Assembly (NCBI RefSeq): GCF_014138435.1
Contig: NZ_JACJIM010000003.1
Span: 124,001-188,000 of the forward strand
Direction of reading: 5' to 3'
Source: Methylobacterium fujisawaense
GTDB lineage: Bacteria; Pseudomonadota; Alphaproteobacteria; Rhizobiales; Beijerinckiaceae
DNA length: 64,000 nt
Below the pieces are notes generated by a model. The model made no database searches, was not told the DNA's origin, and worked only from the letters and a program-made list of their open reading frames with translations. Of this stretch, positions 33,839 through 42,120 are shown in pieces; the first letter of the stretch is position 1; every line of letters begins with the position of its first letter. A program made the translations under genes and the position numbers.

Positions 33839-34527
33839 TGCCCGGAGAGGGGAGCAACCGGGCCGGCGGGGACCTGTCCCGTTACGACCGACTCGTCGAG
33901 GAACTCGCAGGGGGCCTCGAACCCGTGCGGCCGCTGCCGACCCCGGAGGCCCGCGCGGCGCTCTGGCTCGGCGTGACGCTGGTGGTCGGCGTCGTCCTCG
34001 CGGCCTGGATCGGAACCGGCGGCTTCATGCTGCGCATGCATGTGCCGGATCTGGCCCTCGCGGCGGTCGGCGCCGTGCTGACGGCGATCACGGCCGCCTT
34101 CGCGGCCTTCGCCACGAGCGTGCCGGGACGGTCCAGCCGCTGGGCGCTTTTGCCGCTTCCGCCCCTGGCCCTCTGGGTCGGCGCGAGCGGGCTGGGCTGC
34201 CTGCGCGACTGGATCGCGCCGGGGGCCGACGTGCCCGGCGAGCACACGATCGCGGGCTGCTTCAGCTTCCTGATCTGCGTCTCGGTGCCCTTGTCGGTGC
34301 TGATCGTCGTGATGCTGCGGCGCGCCTGCCCGCTGCGGCCGAACCTCACCGCCGCCCTCGGGGGGCTGGCGGTGGCGGCGGCGGCGGCGGCGCTGCTCAT
34401 GCCCGTCCACCCCCACGACGCCACCGCCACGGATCTCCTGTTCCACGCGGCGGCGGTGACCATCGTCATCGCGGCGAACGGCCTGGCGGGCGGCCGGCTG
34501 CTCGGCCGGCACTCCGGGACCGGCTAG
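33838..34527 (+). CDS. nrsF: NrsF family anti-sigma factor (DUF1109)
   Basis: A 229-residue membrane anti-sigma factor with six predicted helices after a 45-residue cytosolic N-terminus (LVEELAGGLEPVRPLPTPEA, the NrsF/DUF1109 start). Cys occur in GLGCLRDW, GCFSFLICVS and RRACPLRP; paired Cys are implicated in sensing in the Caulobacter homologue. It would hold the coupled sigma factor at the membrane until a metal or oxidant signal releases it. Confidence 0.88.
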   Translation: MPGEGSNRAGGDLSRYDRLVEELAGGLEPVRPLPTPEARAALWLGVTLVVGVVLAAWIGTGGFMLRMHVPDLALAAVGAVLTAITAAFAAFATSVPGRSSRWALLPLPPLALWVGASGLGCLRDWIAPGADVPGEHTIAGCFSFLICVSVPLSVLIVVMLRRACPLRPNLTAALGGLAVAAAAAALLMPVHPHDATATDLLFHAAAVTIVIAANGLAGGRLLGRHSGTG

Positions 34528-34605
34528 GGCGTACCGGTCGAGGCGCCGGGCCGCGACCACGCGGCGTGAGCCGGTCTGCGGGCCCCGGCGTCCGGCGCGC
34601 TCGCC

Positions 34606-35097
34606 TCAGGCGGCGCTGGGATCGAGGCCCGGCCAGTCCACGATCCGATCCGGCAGCTCGTCCTCGGAGAATTCCTCCTCGTTGCCGGCGAGCCGGCCGC
34701 GGACCGAGATGCCCGCCTCGTGCACGCTCGCGGCCCGGCCGGAGATCAGGGGATGCCACGGGTAGAGCGGCTGCCCGTCGCGCACGAGCCGGTACGCGCA
34801 GGTCGGCGGCAGCCAGGCGATCGACCGCACCGCTTCCGGCGTCAGGCGCACGCAGTCGGGCACCCGCTTCTGGCGCCGCGCGTAGTCGCGGCACCGGCAG
34901 GTGAGGCCGTCGAGCAACGTGCAGCCGATATCGGTGTGATGGACCTCGCCGGTATCCTCGTCCTCGAGCTTCATCAGGCAGCACCGGCCGCAGCCGTCGC
35001 ACAGGCTCTCCCACTCGGACGGGGTCATGGCTTCGAGCGTCTTGGTCCGCCAGAACGGCTCGACCGCCCCGCGGCGCGGCGCCTCGGGCTTGGGCAT
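34606..35097 (-). CDS. YcgN-family cysteine cluster protein
   Basis: A 163-residue protein of the YcgN/UPF0260 family. The cysteine cluster [15 protein letters not shown] is followed by [19 protein letters not shown] and [10 protein letters not shown], the pattern of a CxxCxxCC metal-binding site, probably zinc or iron. The start ATG 35097 ([19 protein letters not shown]) is the family start; an in-frame extension upstream is rejected. Function is unknown. It is convergent with nrsF and divergent from the PBP1A gene. Confidence 0.88.
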   Translation of the reverse strand: MPKPEAPRRGAVEPFWRTKTLEAMTPSEWESLCDGCGRCCLMKLEDEDTGEVHHTDIGCTLLDGLTCRCRDYARRQKRVPDCVRLTPEAVRSIAWLPPTCAYRLVRDGQPLYPWHPLISGRAASVHEAGISVRGRLAGNEEEFSEDELPDRIVDWPGLDPSAA

Positions 35098-35390
35098 CGG
35101 GAAAGTCTCTCGGATGGGAAGCCGCCTCTCTGCCCGAGCCCGGGCACCGCTGCAAGCGTGGCCGCCGACGACCTCCATGCGACCGGATCGCACCGTCGTG
35201 CGTTACGCCCAAGCTCGTCCGCGGCGATTCGCGAGACTGCGCAGAGCCTCGCCGACGGTTCCGGATCCTGCTATGGACCTCGGATGCCGTGCGGTGGCGC
35301 AGGCGCAGGGTTCGTGTCCGCGGCGCGGGCCCTCGACCATCCGCCGCCAGGATCCGCCGCAGAGGCGCTCGACAAGCCGGGTTCGACATC

Positions 35391-37691
35391 GTGCGCCTGC
35401 CGACGCTCACCGAGATCAAGGTCCGCCTCGAACGCGCCGCGCTCGCCTTCGACGCCTGGGTCAATGCCAGCCTGTACGATGGCGGCCAGTCCACGGGCGA
35501 AGCCTACGAGCGCTTCCAGCGCGTCATGAGCCGGTTCGCCGTGCGCGGCTGGAAGCGCGTCGCCCTCGACCTGACGAGCGAGGGCGTCACCATCGGGACC
35601 GGGGGCGCTGTCCTGATGCTCGCCCTGGCTCAGCCCGCCTTCCAGCTGACGAGCGAGAACTGGCTCAAGCAGCAGGACCTCGCCGTCACCTTCCTCGACC
35701 GCTACGGCACCGAGGTCGGCCGCCGCGGCATCAAGCATGACGATTCGCTCAAGCTCGATGACTTTCCCGACATCATGATCAAGGCGCTGGTCTCCACGGA
35801 GGACCGGCGCTTCTACGAGCATTGGGGCATCGACCCGATCGGCACCCTCCGGGCGCTGGTCAACAACTCGCGCGGCGGCGGCGGCACGCAGGGCGGCTCC
35901 TCGATCACCCAGCAGCTCGCCAAGAACCTGTTCCTGACGAACGAGCGCTCCCTGGAGCGCAAGATCAACGAGGCGTTCCTGGCCCTGTGGCTGGAGAGCC
36001 ACCTCACCAAGAACGAGATCCTGAAGCTCTACCTCGATCGCGCCTATATGGGCGGCGGCACCTTCGGCGCCGTGGCGGCGGCGGACTATTATTTCGGCAA
36101 GCCGCTCAAGGACATCAGCCTCGCCGAGGCCGCCATGCTGGCGGGCCTGTTCAAGGCGCCCACCAAGTACGCCCCGCACGTCAACCTGCCGGCGGCGCGC
36201 GCCCGGGCGGCGGACGTGCTGCACAATATGGTGGAGGCGGGCTTCGTCACCGAGGGCCAGATCCAGACGGCGCTCCGCAACCCGGCGACCCCGGTGACCC
36301 GCACCCGCGACATCACCGCCGACTATTACCTCGATTGGGCCTTCGGCGAGATCAAGGCCATGGCCGACGCGGGCAAGCTGCGCAGCGACCGTGTGCTGAC
36401 CGTGAAGACGCCCCTCGACCTCGCCATCCAGAAGCGGGCCGACGAGGTCGTGGCCGACATCCTGCGCAAGTCCGGCGACGCCTACGACGTCGACGAGGCC
36501 GCGATGGTGATCCTCGACCCGGACGGGGCGCTGCGCGCCATGGTGGGGGGCGCCGATTACGGCGAGAGCCAGTTCAACCGCGCCACCGACGCCCTGCGCC
36601 AGCCCGGCTCGTCGTTCAAGCCCTACGTCTATTCGGCCGCGCTCGCCTCCGGCCTGTTCAAGCCCGACACGACGGTGGTCGACAGTCCCGTCTGCATCGG
36701 CAACTGGTGCCCGCAGAATTACGGCCGCTCCTATGCCGGCCGGGTGCCGATGTGGCTCGCGGTGGCGAAGTCGATCAACACGATCCCGATCAAGATCTCG
36801 ATTTCCCTCGGCAAGGCCATGGGCATCAGTCACGAGGCCCGGGCCGCCAAGGCGGGCCGCGCAAAGATCACCGAACTTGCCCACAAGATGGGCATCACCT
36901 CGAACCTGATCGACACGGTGTCGATGCCGATCGGCTCGGACGAGGTGACGGTGATCGACCAGGCGGCGGGCTATGCGGTCTTCGCCAACGGCGGCTTCCG
37001 CGCCAAGCCCTACGCGGCCATCGAGGTGAAGAACTCGTCCGGCGAGGTGATTTACCGCCACGCCGACGAGGCGCCCGAGCGGGTGCTCTCGCCGCAGGTC
37101 GTGGCCGACATGAACTTCATGCTGAACAAGGTGGTCGAGGAGGGCACAGGCAAGCGCGCGCAGCTCGAGGGCGTGAAGGTGGCCGGCAAGTCGGGCACCA
37201 CGAACGCCTACCGGGACGCGTGGTTCGTCGGCTACACGGGCAATTACGTCGGCGCCGTCTGGTTCGGGAACGACGATCACACCTCCACCAACAAGCTGAC
37301 CGGCGGCTCGCTCCCGGCGCAGACCTGGCACGACATCATGGAGCCGGCCCATCAGGGCATCGAGATCAAGGGTCTGCCCGGCCTGAAGGACAGCCCGCGC
37401 GCCGCCCAGCAGCAGGCTTCCGGGGGCCCGACCGCCCCGATCGACCCCAATGCCAGCGCCTACGGCAAGCTCTCGCGCCGCTCCTTCGAGGTGATCAGCG
37501 GCCTGAACGGCCTGTTCCGCACGGTCGAGCGCGCCCCCGCAGAACCGGCTCCGGACGCACCCTCCGGAACCGGAGAGCCGCGCAAGACCGGCAGGAAGCC
37601 CGGCGACCGGGCCGCGGTGCCGCCGTCCGGCCAGCTGCGCGAACTTGCCGAGGGCAGCCGCCCGGTCGGCGGCTTCACCGAGGTTCGGTGA
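35391..37691 (+). CDS. Penicillin-binding protein 1A family
   Basis: A class A bifunctional transglycosylase/transpeptidase of about 766 residues. A hydrophobic segment (TIGTGGAVLMLALAQPAF) near residues 60-80 anchors it. The glycosyltransferase motifs are STEDRRFYEHWGID, GSSITQQLAKNLFL and KNEILKLYLDRAYMG. The transpeptidase motifs are QPGSSFKPYVYS, SIN (VAKSINTIPIK) and KSGTTNAYRDAWFVG. GTG 35391 gives VRLPTLTEIK and is my preferred start; the open frame extends to 35289 through an Arg-rich segment with no ribosome binding site. A DUF1214 gene begins four bases after the stop. Confidence 0.92.
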   Translation: MRLPTLTEIKVRLERAALAFDAWVNASLYDGGQSTGEAYERFQRVMSRFAVRGWKRVALDLTSEGVTIGTGGAVLMLALAQPAFQLTSENWLKQQDLAVTFLDRYGTEVGRRGIKHDDSLKLDDFPDIMIKALVSTEDRRFYEHWGIDPIGTLRALVNNSRGGGGTQGGSSITQQLAKNLFLTNERSLERKINEAFLALWLESHLTKNEILKLYLDRAYMGGGTFGAVAAADYYFGKPLKDISLAEAAMLAGLFKAPTKYAPHVNLPAARARAADVLHNMVEAGFVTEGQIQTALRNPATPVTRTRDITADYYLDWAFGEIKAMADAGKLRSDRVLTVKTPLDLAIQKRADEVVADILRKSGDAYDVDEAAMVILDPDGALRAMVGGADYGESQFNRATDALRQPGSSFKPYVYSAALASGLFKPDTTVVDSPVCIGNWCPQNYGRSYAGRVPMWLAVAKSINTIPIKISISLGKAMGISHEARAAKAGRAKITELAHKMGITSNLIDTVSMPIGSDEVTVIDQAAGYAVFANGGFRAKPYAAIEVKNSSGEVIYRHADEAPERVLSPQVVADMNFMLNKVVEEGTGKRAQLEGVKVAGKSGTTNAYRDAWFVGYTGNYVGAVWFGNDDHTSTNKLTGGSLPAQTWHDIMEPAHQGIEIKGLPGLKDSPRAAQQQASGGPTAPIDPNASAYGKLSRRSFEVISGLNGLFRTVERAPAEPAPDAPSGTGEPRKTGRKPGDRAAVPPSGQLRELAEGSRPVGGFTEVR

Positions 37692-37695
37692 GCGC

Positions 37696-38379
37696 ATGAA
37701 GCTCACGATTCCCGACGCGTTCGGCCGCGTCTCCATGTCCGCCGGCGCCCCGCGCAGCCGCGCGGTCCGGTTCGTCCGACGGCTGTGGCGCAAGACTTCG
37801 ATCGCCGGCCTTGCCGTCTACGCCCTGGCGCTGGGCGCCCTCCTGGGCCTCGCCAGCGCCGACTGGGCGACGAGCGGCGGCTATCCGTTCGGGGGCGTTC
37901 AGGTCGGTGCCTGGACCGCTTGGCCGCGGGCCGGCGCGGCGAATGCGGATCCTTACACCCGCGCCGTCAATGCCCGCCGGGGAGAGATCCCTCTGGCGGT
38001 CGGTGAGGGCCTGCTCCTGACGGCGGCGGTCGACGATGCCGGACAGGCGCTCGACGCCACCTGCACCTACCGGATCGGCGGCGCGACGCCGCCCGCCCGC
38101 GCCTGGACGATCACGGTGGCCGGCCGCGGCCCGCGCGATCCCGGCCGTGCGCCCCTGCGCGAGGGCTTCACCTCCACCGAAGTGCTGCGCGCGCCCGACG
38201 GGTGGTTCTCGATCGTGCTCGCGCCGGATGTGCAGCCCGGGAACTGGCTCCCGAGCCCGCGGGCGACCGGTCCGGTCCGGCTGGCGCTGCGCCTCTACGA
38301 TACGCCGGTGGCCGCCAGCGTCGGGTCCCTCGACCGGAGTTCCGTGCCGGCCGTCACTCGCCTCGGATGCGCCTCGTGA
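37696..38379 (+). CDS. DUF1214 membrane-anchored protein
   Basis: A 227-residue protein with a single N-terminal helix (IAGLAVYALALGALLGLAS) after a basic cytosolic start. The C-terminal half shows the DUF1214 pattern: CTYRIGGATPPARAWTITV and DGWFSIVLAPDVQPGNWLPS. It directly follows the PBP1A gene and overlaps the DUF1254 gene by 13 bases. In larger proteins DUF1254 and DUF1214 are fused; here they are separate neighbours. Function is unknown; a link to the cell wall gene is only positional. Confidence 0.85.
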   Translation: MKLTIPDAFGRVSMSAGAPRSRAVRFVRRLWRKTSIAGLAVYALALGALLGLASADWATSGGYPFGGVQVGAWTAWPRAGAANADPYTRAVNARRGEIPLAVGEGLLLTAAVDDAGQALDATCTYRIGGATPPARAWTITVAGRGPRDPGRAPLREGFTSTEVLRAPDGWFSIVLAPDVQPGNWLPSPRATGPVRLALRLYDTPVAASVGSLDRSSVPAVTRLGCAS

Positions 38380-39026
38380 GCCTGCGCTTCGTCTACGCCA
38401 CGCTGATCGGCCTCGTGCTCGCCGGGATCGTCCACATCGCGGCGGTCCTGGCGATCCCTGCCCTCTCGGAAGCCGACGCCGTCTCGCGCGCCCGCACCAG
38501 CGAGAACCTGGACCATCCGCAGTCGATCTACACGGTCGCCACCGGTGACGACCCCTCCCCGCCCGAGGCATGGCTGCCGATCCCGGATCCGGCGGTGGCG
38601 GTGGGCGTCTGCGCCTACAACCTCGCGGACGGGCCCATGCGCGTCTCCGCCCGCACCGGTCCCCTGTCCCTGTCGCTCGCCGCGCATGCCCGCCGCGGGG
38701 CCTTCTACGCGGTGACCGACCAGGCCGCGGTCCGTGGCGCCCTCGACCTCGTCATCCTGACCCGCGCCCAGTACGACGAGGCGCTTGCGGACGACGACGA
38801 GAACGATCCGAGCCGCGACGTGCGCATCGTCGCGCCCGACACGCGCGGCTTCGTGGTGGTGCGGGTGATCGCCGGTCTCCCGAGCCAGCGTCCCGCCGCG
38901 AATGCCGCGGTCCAGGCCGTCTCCTGCACCACCGACACGTCGACGGACGATGCGCCGACGGGCAAGGACGCGGCCGTCAAGGACGCGCCCGGCAAGGATG
39001 GGCCCGGCAAGGGGACGGGGCGCTAG
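38367..39026 (+). CDS. DUF1254 membrane-anchored protein
   Basis: A 219-residue protein with one N-terminal helix (FVYATLIGLVLAGIVHIAAV) and a periplasmic DUF1254 domain (GAFYAVTDQAAVRGALDLVI). The C-terminal 30 residues are a Lys/Asp/Gly-rich repeat (GKDAAVKDAPGKDGPGKG), probably disordered. ATG 38367 overlaps the DUF1214 gene; GTG 38376 (GTGA overlap) is an equally good start. It is the last gene of the PBP1A-DUF1214-DUF1254 group. Confidence 0.82.
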   Translation: MRLVSLRFVYATLIGLVLAGIVHIAAVLAIPALSEADAVSRARTSENLDHPQSIYTVATGDDPSPPEAWLPIPDPAVAVGVCAYNLADGPMRVSARTGPLSLSLAAHARRGAFYAVTDQAAVRGALDLVILTRAQYDEALADDDENDPSRDVRIVAPDTRGFVVVRVIAGLPSQRPAANAAVQAVSCTTDTSTDDAPTGKDAAVKDAPGKDGPGKGTGR

Positions 39027-39270
39027 CGGGGCCGTCGAACGGGCTGGCTGCGTCGATCGACGTGCGGCGGGCCTCAGCCACCTTCGTCCGTTCGGGGATC
39101 CGCGGATCGTCCGCGTCTCCAGCACTGGGCGATCGGCCGGATGGACCTGCCCCTCTCCCTGACCCACGATCCCGGACACGCGCGGGCCTGCAGGTCGGCC
39201 CCGCGGCCGATGTCGCGGCAGCACGGGCGCTGTCGTCGTCAGGGTGGGGCGCGACCGCAGTCTCGGTCGT

Positions 39271-40101
39271 TCAATACTTGACCACCAGCGGCTCCGCCTG
39301 CGCGACCGGCACCGGGGGCGGCAGCGGAGCCGGTCCGAGGCCGCAGCGGGCCGCGGCATCCGGCGGGAGGAGCGGGTCGAGCAGATTGCGGCGGGCGGCC
39401 AGCATCATGATGGACCGCTCGGCCGAGACCGATTCCGGTGCCGGCGCCGCGGCGAACAGGTGTTCCAGGGCGAAGCGGTAGCGCGCCAGCCGCAGGCCGG
39501 CCTCGAAGCGCACCCAGGCGATCAGGCAGCGATTCTCGGCGACCCGCTGGGCGGCCTCCAGCACGTCGGCGTTGTCGAGGGTCTTGGCGAAGGGCAGGCT
39601 GCGCAGACGCGCGGCATCGGCGTCGATGACGCGGGCGGCCAGCGCCACGAAGATCGGGATCAGCCGGGCATCGGCCGTGGCGTCGTCGCCGAGCTTCCGG
39701 TAGCGGGAGACCGGGGAGCGGGACGGCTCCGCCGTTAGGGCCTCGTAATAGGAACCGACTTCCTCGTAGCGCCAGGTCGGCGGGAGCACGTGGGCGCTGG
39801 CGAGGCCGAGCACCGCGTCCTGAAAGGCGGTGAAGCTGCTGGCGGGCTGGACGAATCGCCATGCGCGGTCGCGCAGGGCCTGCTCGTCGTCGGTGAGGCC
39901 GGATTCGAGCAGCAGGCGCCCGCGGTCTCGGGTGCTGAAGCTGCCTGTCGTATCGATGAGCCCGTTCCAGACCCCCGTACGCGGTCGGCCGAAATCGCCG
40001 CTCTGGGTGCAGGCTGCGAGCACGGCCAGTGCAGCGCCGACGGGGCCGAGGCGCATCGCTCGGCGGGCGCGGCCGAACGGCCGGCGATCCGGGGCTGACA
40101 T
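39271..40101 (-). CDS. Hypothetical lipoprotein
   Basis: A 276-residue protein with a basic N-terminus and a lipobox-like LAVLAAC around residue 30, so probably a lipoprotein. The mature part is mainly helical (FTAFQDAVLGLASAHVLPPT, FEAGLRLARYRFALEHLF) with a Pro-rich tail. No family was recognised, but conserved-looking blocks (TDDEQALRDRAWRFVQP) suggest a real gene. It is convergent with DUF1254 and 53 bases downstream of the small gene at 40155 on the same strand. Confidence 0.7.
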   Translation of the reverse strand: MSAPDRRPFGRARRAMRLGPVGAALAVLAACTQSGDFGRPRTGVWNGLIDTTGSFSTRDRGRLLLESGLTDDEQALRDRAWRFVQPASSFTAFQDAVLGLASAHVLPPTWRYEEVGSYYEALTAEPSRSPVSRYRKLGDDATADARLIPIFVALAARVIDADAARLRSLPFAKTLDNADVLEAAQRVAENRCLIAWVRFEAGLRLARYRFALEHLFAAAPAPESVSAERSIMMLAARRNLLDPLLPPDAAARCGLGPAPLPPPVPVAQAEPLVVKY

Positions 40102-40154
40102 GGGAGAACCGTCTGTGGCGGCGTGCGGCCGATGTGACATGGACCGCGACGTCC

Positions 40155-40367
40155 TCAGGACGCGAGGCGCTCGTAGCGCACGCCGAGGAACAGGAGGATC
40201 TCGCCGCGCCGCTCGCCGGAGCGCGGAATGCGGGAACTCCGACGCGCCTCTGCGCCCGGAAAGGGAATCAGGTCCGCGGACGCGGCCGGCGCAACTCTGC
40301 GGGACAGATCGGCGGCCGACTTCGACGAGCGGATTTCGCCGGTCTCCTGCGGCTTGAAAAGGGTCAT
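40155..40367 (-). CDS. Small hypothetical protein (70 aa)
   Basis: A 70-residue cytosolic protein, MTLFKPQETGEIRSSKSAAD onward, with an Arg-rich middle and a hydrophobic end (GEILLFLGVRYERL). An AGGAG ribosome binding site and a second GGAG lie before ATG 40367. The reading frame continues far upstream without a start, but those codons lack support. It precedes the lipoprotein gene and may be co-transcribed. No family was recognised. Confidence 0.55.
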   Translation of the reverse strand: MTLFKPQETGEIRSSKSAADLSRRVAPAASADLIPFPGAEARRSSRIPRSGERRGEILLFLGVRYERLAS

Positions 40368-40504
40368 GGTCTCCGGCTCCTGTCGGCGGTCCGAGCATCT
40401 GGCCCGGGCCCTTCGGAGGGCGTCGGCAAGGGCTACCGAAACAATCCAGCACGACGTGGTTAACGGAGTCTTTCCAGGCATCGGCGCCCGAAGAGCGCTC
40501 TGAT

Positions 40505-40606
40505 GGGAGTTGGCGCGCGACTTGCGTGGCCTTCCGTGCCCATGGCGGGCGTTTCCTCCCTTCGACTTGAGGCCCCGTCCGATCCCGGACGGGGCCTTCT
40601 TATGTG
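40505..40606 (+). ncRNA. Candidate trans-acting sRNA with anti-SD motif and intrinsic terminator
   Basis: A perfect 11-base stem (GGCCCCGTCCG, loop ATCC, at 40571-40596) followed by TTCTT ends a plus-strand transcript, although no plus-strand gene lies upstream. Directly before it is GTTTCCTCCC (40551-40560), an anti-Shine-Dalgarno motif, in the order CCTCCC, ACTTGAGG, GC-stem, T-run. This layout is like the suhB/MmgR and CCUCC-motif sRNAs of alphaproteobacteria. The 5' end is not known; 40505 is an estimate. Confidence 0.45.
40571..40604 (+). terminator. Rho-independent terminator
   Basis: Perfect GC-rich stem of 11 base pairs with a 4-base loop (ATCC), followed by TTCTTATGT on the plus strand. 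The strongest intrinsic terminator I see in the window. It would end the candidate sRNA above and isolate the small secreted gene at 40809. Confidence 0.75.
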
Positions 40607-40808
40607 GAGCGTCGTGTCTTGTCGGACGCCGCCGCCGTGCGACCCGCGAGCCACACCGCGGCGAAGCGTGGTCGCGACGTTCCTGCGCGGAACCCCTCGG
40701 GACCTCCAACGCTTGCCTACCGCCCGGCCCGACCGATATGCCGGACGCGGGCGATTGCGGGACCGCCGCGTCGGTTCTCCGCCCGAGCGAGATTGAGGAC
40801 ACCGCTGA

Positions 40809-41102
40809 ATGCGACTGGTTCCGGAACGATCCCTGCGCGCCGCCCGCCGCCGCGGGTTGGCTACTGCGGCGCTGGCGCTGTTCGCGCTGACGGCTGGCCC
40901 CGCCTATGCCCAGCGCGAGGACCAAGGCCTGCAGCTTGGCTGCGCCAACGACTATTTCCGCCTCTGCGCGGGCGTCGACCCGAACAGCCAGGACGCGGAT
41001 CGCTGCATGATGCGCAACCGCAAGCGCCTGTCTCCCGAATGCCGGTCGGCGATCGGCGACTACGACAAGCGCACGGGCAGCAAGTCTCTGTCCGACGATT
41101 GA
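40809..41102 (+). CDS. Small secreted Cys-containing protein
   Basis: A 97-residue exported protein. A signal peptide of about 34 residues ([18 protein letters not shown]) precedes a mature part with four Cys: [35 protein letters not shown]. The spacing is like the cysteine-rich repeat found in secreted alphaproteobacterial proteins. Two disulfides are likely. Function unknown. gshB follows 49 bases later. Confidence 0.75.
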   Translation: MRLVPERSLRAARRRGLATAALALFALTAGPAYAQREDQGLQLGCANDYFRLCAGVDPNSQDADRCMMRNRKRLSPECRSAIGDYDKRTGSKSLSDD

Positions 41103-41151
41103 GATTGCCGCATCCGGTTGTGATGTCCGCCGTTGGCGAGGGGCGTTTGGT

Positions 41152-42108
41152 ATGAGCCTGACCGTCGCGGTTCAGATGGACCCGATCCAGAATATCCGGA
41201 TCGCGGGTGACACGACCTTTGCCCTGCTGCTGGAGGCCCAGCGGCGGGGGCATACGCTCGTCTACTACACGCCGGACCGGCTCTCGATGCAGGGCCGGCG
41301 CGTCACCGCGCGGGTCGAACGTCTGACCGTACAGGACGTCGAAGGCGCGCATTACACTCTGGCGCCACCGGAGCGGCTCGACCTGGCCGAGGCGGACGTG
41401 GTGCTGATGCGCCAGGATCCGCCCTTCGACATGGCCTACATCACGGCCACCCACATGCTCGAGCGGATCCATCCGGAGACCCTCGTGGTCAACGATCCCT
41501 TCGAGGTGCGCAACGCGCCCGAGAAGCTGTTCGTCCTCGATTTTCCCGAGTTGATGCCGCCGACCCTGATCAGCCGCGACAAGGCGGAGATCGAGGCCTT
41601 CCGGCTGGAGCACGGGACGGTGGCGATGAAGCCGCTGCACGGGCATGGCGGCGCGGCCGTGTTCAAGGTCACCGAGAAGGATCCGAATTTCGGCTCGATG
41701 TTCGACCTGTTCGCCACGACCTTCCGGGAGGCCTGGGTGGTGCAGCGTTACCTCGACCGGGTCACGGAGGGCGACAAGCGCATCATCCTGGTCGACGGCG
41801 TCCCCATGGGCGCGGTCAACCGCGTCCCGGCGGCCAACGACATCCGCTCCAACATGGTCCGCGGCGGGGCCGCCTCCGCCTCCGAGCTGACCGACCGCGA
41901 GCGCGAGATCTGCGCCACGATCGGGCCCGAGCTGGCGCGGCGGGGCCTGATCCTGGTGGGGATCGACGTGATCGACGGGCACCTCACCGAGATCAACGTC
42001 ACCTCGCCCACCGGCATCCGGGCGATCCAGCGGCTCGGGGGCCCCGACCTGTCCGTCGCCGTCTGGGATGCGATCGAGGCCCGGATCGCGGCACGCAAGG
42101 GCGTGTGA
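41152..42108 (+). CDS. gshB: Glutathione synthetase
   Basis: A 318-residue ATP-grasp enzyme that joins gamma-glutamylcysteine and glycine. Visible are the N-terminal [20 protein letters not shown], the [14 protein letters not shown] block, [14 protein letters not shown] (ATP loop), [18 protein letters not shown] and [14 protein letters not shown]. All are diagnostic for GshB. It is convergent with the antiporter gene. Confidence 0.96.
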   Translation: MSLTVAVQMDPIQNIRIAGDTTFALLLEAQRRGHTLVYYTPDRLSMQGRRVTARVERLTVQDVEGAHYTLAPPERLDLAEADVVLMRQDPPFDMAYITATHMLERIHPETLVVNDPFEVRNAPEKLFVLDFPELMPPTLISRDKAEIEAFRLEHGTVAMKPLHGHGGAAVFKVTEKDPNFGSMFDLFATTFREAWVVQRYLDRVTEGDKRIILVDGVPMGAVNRVPAANDIRSNMVRGGAASASELTDREREICATIGPELARRGLILVGIDVIDGHLTEINVTSPTGIRAIQRLGGPDLSVAVWDAIEARIAARKGV

Positions 42109-42120
42109 CGGCGCGCGGTC

